This document shows, one piece after another, positions 15,244-18,373 of a stretch of DNA of 18,373 bases. Source of the stretch: Planctomycetota bacterium (GTDB lineage Bacteria > Planctomycetota > Phycisphaerae > Sedimentisphaerales > Anaerobacaceae); contig JAFNGF010000238.1 of the NCBI GenBank assembly GCA_017885385.1, positions 14,301 to 32,673 of the forward strand, in the 5' to 3' direction. A program made the translations under genes and the position numbers. How positions within the stretch are numbered: position 1 is the stretch's first letter; each line of letters begins with the position of its first letter. The notes under the pieces were generated by a model, which was given only the letters and a program-made list of their open reading frames with translations, was not told where the DNA came from and did not search any database.

Positions 15244-15297
15244 AGTTCTGGCCCTTCGTTCATATTCTTTATTGCAGTTTTGTGCCCACGCCGCAGA

Positions 15298-15483
15298 TTA
15301 TCTGATCCGCACCAGACCGTCGCGAGTTTTAAGATATACCTCGCCCACGCAACACAGCTGGCCTGGATACACCGCTGTGACAAGCCTTTTTTTGTTCGTC
15401 TTTGGCAATACTAGCACAGGTAGGTCTGCTCTTACAGAACCGTTATGCGTCCAAGCTGGTCTCAAATAGCAGTTTTTGCCCAT
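15298..15483 (-). pseudogene. Internally deleted remnant of a third DUF4097 (THNGS-type) gene
   Basis: The 61-codon frame begins MGKNC, matching MAKNC at the start of the 12469-13296 paralogue, then joins after a few residues to the paralogue's C-terminal block. THNGSVRADLPVLVLPKTNK aligns with THNGSIRTELPVMVVGNVSK, and VYLKTRDGLVRIR aligns with VHLETHNGSITIR. About 215 central residues, including the signal peptide and nearly all rungs, are absent. This looks like an internal deletion of a third copy. It sits directly downstream of an ECF-like promoter on the same strand and upstream of the S9 peptidase, so it may still be transcribed. The short MGKNC match alone could be chance; the C-terminal match is clear. 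Confidence 0.68.
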
Positions 15484-15546
15484 TTTCCTATCTACCTTAA
15501 TCCGGCCAATGTCGTTGTTGTTTCTGGGATTTTTGCCTTTTGTGGG

Positions 15547-15576
15547 TATGTCGCTGGTTCTGTATAATAGGTTTCA
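15547..15576 (-). promoter_or_regulatory. Candidate ECF-sigma promoter for the minus-strand DUF4097/peptidase cluster
   Basis: On the minus strand TGAAACCT (15576-15569) is followed, after exactly 15 nt, by CGACATA (15553-15547). The sigma gene's own upstream region has TGAAACTT, 15 nt, CGACTAA. Conserved GAAAC -35 and CG-A/T-C -10 elements are typical of ECF promoters. Confidence 0.55.
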
Positions 15577-15614
15577 AAAAAAAGTGCGTTTTTAGCAAGG
15601 GGAAATACCATCCC

Positions 15615-15687
15615 CAATCCGCCCCCGCTCTCCCGCAAGGGATGGCTGGCGCCATTGTCTTCGACAAGAAGACGCGGGGGCGGATTG
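15615..15687 (-). repeat. Palindromic repeat family, copy B (longest, intergenic)
   Basis: CAATCCGCCCCCGC (15615-15628) and GCGGGGGCGGATTG (15674-15687) form a perfect 14-bp terminal inverted repeat. It encloses three small hairpins: TCCC-GCAA-GGGA (15631-15642), ATGGC-TGGC-GCCAT (15642-15655) and GTCTTC-GACAA-GAAGAC (15657-15673). This gives a cloverleaf-like 73-nt unit in the divergent intergenic region. It shares ends and core with copies A and C. Confidence 0.75.
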
Positions 15688-15812
15688 AGGATGCCACCCG
15701 ATGTGAGTGATACGGCACGTGTGGCGGCCTCAAGCACCGCACCTGCCTGTGCTGGGGCAGGGCTTGGGGATGGGACTGTCCCAGGTTGGCTAAACACGTA
15801 TCAAAAAATCTT

Positions 15813-15842
15813 TGAAACTTCTTAAATCCTGCCCGCGACTAA
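15813..15842 (+). promoter_or_regulatory. Candidate autoregulated promoter of the ECF sigma gene
   Basis: TGAAACTT (15813-15820), 15 nt, CGACTAA (15836-15842). The predicted start is about 15849, leaving a short leader with AAGGGA before the TTG start at 15862. The pattern matches the minus-strand element at 15547-15576, which supports self-control by the encoded sigma factor. Confidence 0.55.
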
Positions 15843-15861
15843 GAGATAGAAAGGGAATTCT

Positions 15862-16443
15862 TTGGCAAAAGAGTTATGGCAGCAAGAGGCTGACTGGCTA
15901 AGTCTTCTGCGTAGCGGTGACCATAACGCTTTTGCCCAGTTCATTGACAAATACAAAGAGCTTGTGTTTCTGTGCTGCCGGAGGCTGGGCCTGAGAGAAG
16001 ACGAGGCTGAAGATGCAGCAAGCGAAACGTTTCTGGCGGCTTACAAAGCGTTGAGGCGATACGGCGGACGGGCCGAGCTGAGCACCTGGCTTTGGAGTAT
16101 CGCATATCGGCAGGCAGTGAATTACCTGCGAAAGAATAGAAGACAGTGGCAGCTTGAGGTCGAGCCGGACGAAGAAATCCCCAGTAATAAAGAACAAGGA
16201 CCGGCAGCCGCACTACAGGCGGAAGAGCAGCAAGAAATCGTCTGGCAAGCTGTCGATCGGCTGCCAAGACTCTGGGCGATGGCTGTTGTGTTATACTATC
16301 GTGAAGAAAAGAGTATTGCCGATATCGCCAAGATAATGCAAGCAAAAGAAAACACTGTTAAGACCTATCTATTCAGAGGACGCGAGCGACTGAAGCAGAT
16401 GTTAGGAAGAGCCTTTGGGGAGGCTAGCGATGTCACCAGATAG
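15862..16443 (+). CDS. RNA polymerase sigma factor, ECF type
   Basis: A 193-residue two-domain sigma factor. Region 2 (about 20-95) includes FAQFIDKYKELVFLCCRRLG, EDEAEDAASETFLAAYKAL and the -10-melting stretch LSTWLWSIAYRQAVNYLRKN. Region 4 (about 130-185) ends in a helix-turn-helix: LPRLWAMAVVLYYREEKSI, IAKIMQAKENTVKTYLFRGR, ERLKQML. Regions 1 and 3 are absent, as in ECF sigmas. The start is TTG at 15862, preceded by AAGGGA; there is no in-frame ATG near it. It overlaps the next gene by 14 nt, the usual sigma/anti-sigma arrangement. A matching promoter pattern lies upstream and in front of the divergent cluster, so it probably controls both. Confidence 0.92.
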   Translation: MAKELWQQEADWLSLLRSGDHNAFAQFIDKYKELVFLCCRRLGLREDEAEDAASETFLAAYKALRRYGGRAELSTWLWSIAYRQAVNYLRKNRRQWQLEVEPDEEIPSNKEQGPAAALQAEEQQEIVWQAVDRLPRLWAMAVVLYYREEKSIADIAKIMQAKENTVKTYLFRGRERLKQMLGRAFGEASDVTR

Positions 16444-16915
16444 ATTGAACGAAGATAAATCCGCTGCCCCGGCGTCTTTCTGGCGGAAGACAGGAGCGGG
16501 GGCGGATAAATTTGATCGAATGTTGTCGCAGGTATTGCGGAGACATTCCGAACCAGTGCCCGCCGGTTTTACGGCGATGGTCCTGATGCAGGTCAGAGAG
16601 GCGCAAGAGCAGAGAATTCTCGCCCGTGTAGTCTTGCAGGAACGGCTCACTCTCGCGGCCTGCATCACACTGGCTGGTCTTACCGTCGTTGTTGCAGCGG
16701 TGTTTCCGGAGATTGCAGCAGCGACTTTTCGAGCTATCACCACCAGTCTGACGGGACAAGGGGAGAATTTAATTGATAGAATCCCGGAGGCGCTAAAAGC
16801 CCTCAGCGGGCGGTGGTCCTCCGTGGGCGGATATTCTGTCCTGGGGGCGGTATTCGGTTTTGCTATCTATAGCCTCGTGGAGCTGCTTATGGGCGACAGG
16901 GCAACGATAGCGTGA
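16430..16915 (+). CDS. Small membrane protein, probable anti-sigma factor
   Basis: A 161-residue protein with a cytoplasmic N-terminal part (about 1-65) rich in charged helices (FDRMLSQVLRRHSEPVPAGF, VLMQVREAQEQRILARVVLQ) and two membrane segments (about 70-95 and 130-152). ATG 16430 has GGGGAGG (16417-16423) 6 nt upstream and overlaps the sigma gene, implying translational coupling. Position, size and topology fit an anti-sigma factor, but the zinc-binding His-x3-Cys-x2-Cys motif of ZAS proteins is absent, so this is inferred from context. Residues about 10-26 (SAAPASFWRKTGAGAD) are encoded by palindromic repeat copy C (16459-16507) and may be an in-frame insertion. The downstream 549 nt hold no supported gene. 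Confidence 0.75.
   Translation: MSPDRLNEDKSAAPASFWRKTGAGADKFDRMLSQVLRRHSEPVPAGFTAMVLMQVREAQEQRILARVVLQERLTLAACITLAGLTVVVAAVFPEIAAATFRAITTSLTGQGENLIDRIPEALKALSGRWSSVGGYSVLGAVFGFAIYSLVELLMGDRATIA
16459..16507 (+). repeat. Palindromic repeat family, copy C (inside the probable anti-sigma gene)
   Basis: Terminal ATCCGC (16459-16464) and GCGGAT (16502-16507); CCCC (16467-16470) pairs with GGGG (16498-16501); central hairpin GTCTTTC (16474-16480) / GGAAGAC (16485-16491) with loop TGGC. The word GATAAAT occurs at both edges. It is read in frame. Confidence 0.68.
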
Positions 16916-17243
16916 CGGATTCGCGCGGATCATTTCTTGCAGCCTATCAATGTCAGCACGTCTTATCCCTCATACGCCGGTGCATGGCTTCGCAGGTGGT
17001 TGGCTAACCTCATTTGGCAACGGCCATAGCGAAATATCGCAAGCGCAGTCGGTAGTCCCATTGCTCGAATTTCAGCGCGATTGCGTCAAAAAGCCGTTCA
17101 CGGGGAAAATGGGTAGGGTATCGCAGCCTCTGCATACCATTTCCGGAATGTAGCGGGGCGTTAATCCTTTCTGGCACAATCAAACGCCGTCGCTGCGCTC
17201 GGCGTGGGCAACCTTCGAAATATAAAGGGTTTACAAGTTTTTG
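16916..17243. other. Intergenic stretch without a supported gene
   Basis: No CDS is convincing. A minus-strand frame ending near 17010 contains a protein-like string (LFDAIALKFEQWDYRLRLRY), and another minus-strand frame next to it reads ADIDRLQEMIRANPS; together they might be a decayed gene. A hairpin ACGCCG/CGGCGT lies near 17184-17205. Confidence 0.3.
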
Positions 17244-17273
17244 TTGACAACAAGGCAGTCGGTTTGATATAAA
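17244..17273 (+). promoter_or_regulatory. Promoter of the large secreted protein gene
   Basis: Perfect TTGACA (17244-17249), 18-nt spacer, TATAAA (17268-17273). The predicted start near 17280 leaves a leader of about 185 nt, unusually long, containing the hairpin at 17404-17420. Confidence 0.62.
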
Positions 17274-17403
17274 CAAGCTGATGTTCAGCGTGAGGAGCAT
17301 GTCTTTCACAGGATATTCTGTGTGGGCACAGTATTCAGGCGGCAGCTATATGTGTCCTGGAGAGTCGAATTCGAATTCCGAGATTCCGTGAAGACCCTGA
17401 TGT

Positions 17404-17420
17404 TTTGGTGTGTGGCCAAA
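17404..17420 (+). promoter_or_regulatory. Leader hairpin matching the one at 4157-4173
   Basis: TTTGGT (17404-17409) pairs with GCCAAA (17415-17420) around a 5-nt loop, with one G-T pair, and is followed by GCA, as in the leader of the first PEP-CTERM gene. It is 44 nt before the ATG. Confidence 0.4.
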
Positions 17421-17464
17421 GCACAGTCGTTGTCATTGCAGCTTTTTTTATCGGAGGATGTATC

Positions 17465-18373
17465 ATGAGAACCCAAATTGTGTTGTGTGCAGGTATTGTC
17501 TTGTGTTTGGTCGGCACACTTCATGCTGCCGACATATCATGGACCGGCCCGAATGGCGGTAAATGGAACGATCCTGCTAATTGGACGAACGCGGTGCCCA
17601 CGGCGAAGGATAAGGCTAAGTTCAATTCAACAAACGAGTGTATACTCGATGTTGCGGGCGCCGAAGCCATTAATATCGCCGTCGGTGATGGGCAGGCTGG
17701 CTACTTGAAGGTGGTTGATGGAGGAAGTTTGACGGTTTATGATTGGTCCATCATGGGGTATCCTGCTGTCAGCAGCGGTGAGAATGCCGGCCGTTTTACA
17801 ATTGAAGGTGGTGTCGTGAATTGCGAGGCCCGTGTCTTTGTAGGTTTTATGGGGGAAGGCATTCTAACTGTGGATAAAGACGGTATTCTTAACGTCAACC
17901 ACCAGGTTTTTGGCTTAGGCGAAAACGGGGGTTCCGGTTCTGTCACCCTGGACGGTGGTGCCATCAACCTTTATGAAAGCCCCTTGAGTCTGAGTCTTCG
18001 TAACGGCACGGCCAGCATAGATTTCCGGGGCGGTACTATGACACTTCCGAATACGCTACAAAACCGAGACTACGTCAACGCAGCTATTGGTGATGGCATT
18101 ATTAAGGCCTATAGGGGGGTAGGTAAGGTAGTTATGGATCCCAATGAAACACCGGGCAGGATTGTGTTAAGGGGTCTTCATCCTCTTAATCCCTATCCAA
18201 GGGACGACGCCCTTACCGGCGCCGGCAATGTAGAGTTGAGATGGGTACTGCCTGACCCATGTCAGCCCGGTACGCCGGTAACGGTTGATGTATACTTCGG
18301 CACGAGTGCCGATATTGGCTCGGCTAAGACCCCGAAGATTATCAGTCGGCAAAACCTCACTTCCCTTTTGGTC
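17465..18373 (+). CDS. Large secreted beta-rich protein, 5' part only
   Basis: The frame is open for 303 codons from ATG 17465 to the window edge. CGGAGGA lies just upstream of the start. A signal peptide (MRTQIVLCAGIVLCLVGTLH, ending AADI) is followed by the motif ISWTGPNGGKWNDPANWTNA. This opening is typical of planctomycete and verrucomicrobial autotransporter-like or adhesin-like proteins. Repeating beta-helix rungs follow: GYLKVVDGGSLTVYDWSIMG, GRFTIEGGVVNCEARVFVGF, GILTVDKDGILNVNHQVFGL, GSVTLDGGAINLYE. Near residue 270 a fibronectin-like strand pattern appears (NVELRWVLPDP, VTVDVYFGTSADIG), which in these bacteria often precedes LamG or dockerin/PEP-CTERM tails. A sorting signal would lie beyond the window. 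It has its own promoter and a long leader. Confidence 0.85.
   Translation, partial: MRTQIVLCAGIVLCLVGTLHAADISWTGPNGGKWNDPANWTNAVPTAKDKAKFNSTNECILDVAGAEAINIAVGDGQAGYLKVVDGGSLTVYDWSIMGYPAVSSGENAGRFTIEGGVVNCEARVFVGFMGEGILTVDKDGILNVNHQVFGLGENGGSGSVTLDGGAINLYESPLSLSLRNGTASIDFRGGTMTLPNTLQNRDYVNAAIGDGIIKAYRGVGKVVMDPNETPGRIVLRGLHPLNPYPRDDALTGAGNVELRWVLPDPCQPGTPVTVDVYFGTSADIGSAKTPKIISRQNLTSLLV

Noticed and set aside
15492..15797. 101-codon minus-strand frame in the divergent intergenic region
   Set aside because: Its codons include palindromic repeat copy B and the candidate ECF promoter; composition is Pro/Ser-rich with no domain, so it is explained by the repeat.
17010..17309. 99-codon minus-strand frame containing LFDAIALKFEQWDYRLRLRY
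   Set aside because: No recognisable family or start; it runs over the promoter of the downstream gene. It may be a decayed gene but cannot be supported.
17364..17379. GAATTC-rich direct repeat (GAATTCGAATTCC) in the leader of the last gene, looking like a T-loop or a cloning site
   Set aside because: No tRNA arms surround it and a short overlapping repeat can arise by chance; there is no vector-like sequence nearby.
1..18373. CRISPR arrays, insertion sequences with transposases, tRNA or rRNA genes
   Set aside because: No regularly spaced repeats, no transposase motifs and no tRNA/rRNA signature were found on either strand.

Overview
The window looks like a chromosomal segment of a planctomycete, probably class Phycisphaerae / Sedimentisphaerales. 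The signs are two PEP-CTERM secreted proteins, a 3-keto-disaccharide hydrolase (DUF1080) tail, a giant secreted beta-rich protein opening with a 'WTGPNGGKWNDPANW'-type motif, a six-domain ribosomal protein S1 beside ispH, and many dispersed GC-rich palindromes. The taxonomic call is inferred from protein content only.

Layout. 1-135: end of a DUF1080 gene. 198-3207 (+): ispH then rpsA. 3208-4206: about 1 kb without convincing coding sequence, holding a strong sigma70-type promoter, a candidate structured RNA (about 3471-3728), and three copies of a small hairpin presenting GGTGAAGA. 4207-6487 (+): two PEP-CTERM proteins, the second followed by a chain of hairpins and a T-tract terminator. 6812-7957 (+): a membrane-anchored PIN-TRAM protein of the YacL type with its own promoter. 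8005-15243 (-): seven genes in one direction, read right to left: S9 peptidase, two DUF4097 lipoproteins, a small membrane protein, a GH43-like beta-propeller protein, ispG and an integral membrane protein. 15298-15483 (-): remnant of a third DUF4097 gene. 15862-16915 (+): ECF sigma factor and an overlapping small membrane protein, probably its anti-sigma factor. 17465-18373 (+): 5' part of a large secreted protein, cut by the window edge.

How parts work together. ispH and ispG are the last two enzymes of the MEP isoprenoid pathway, both [4Fe-4S] proteins. The most interesting unit is the divergent locus around 15.5 kb. The ECF sigma gene and the oppositely directed DUF4097/S9-peptidase cluster each carry the same promoter pattern (TGAAACYT, 15 nt, CGACWWA), one on each strand. 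This suggests an autoregulated ECF regulon that drives envelope lipoproteins, a periplasmic peptidase and possibly a glycoside-hydrolase-like protein.

A palindromic repeat family (ends ATCCGC...GCGGAT, core CCCCCGC...GCGGGGG with a GTCTTC/GAAGAC hairpin) occurs three times: inside ispH, between the divergent promoters, and inside the probable anti-sigma gene. The two genic copies are read through in frame, which suggests a small mobile palindromic element that tolerates coding sequence.
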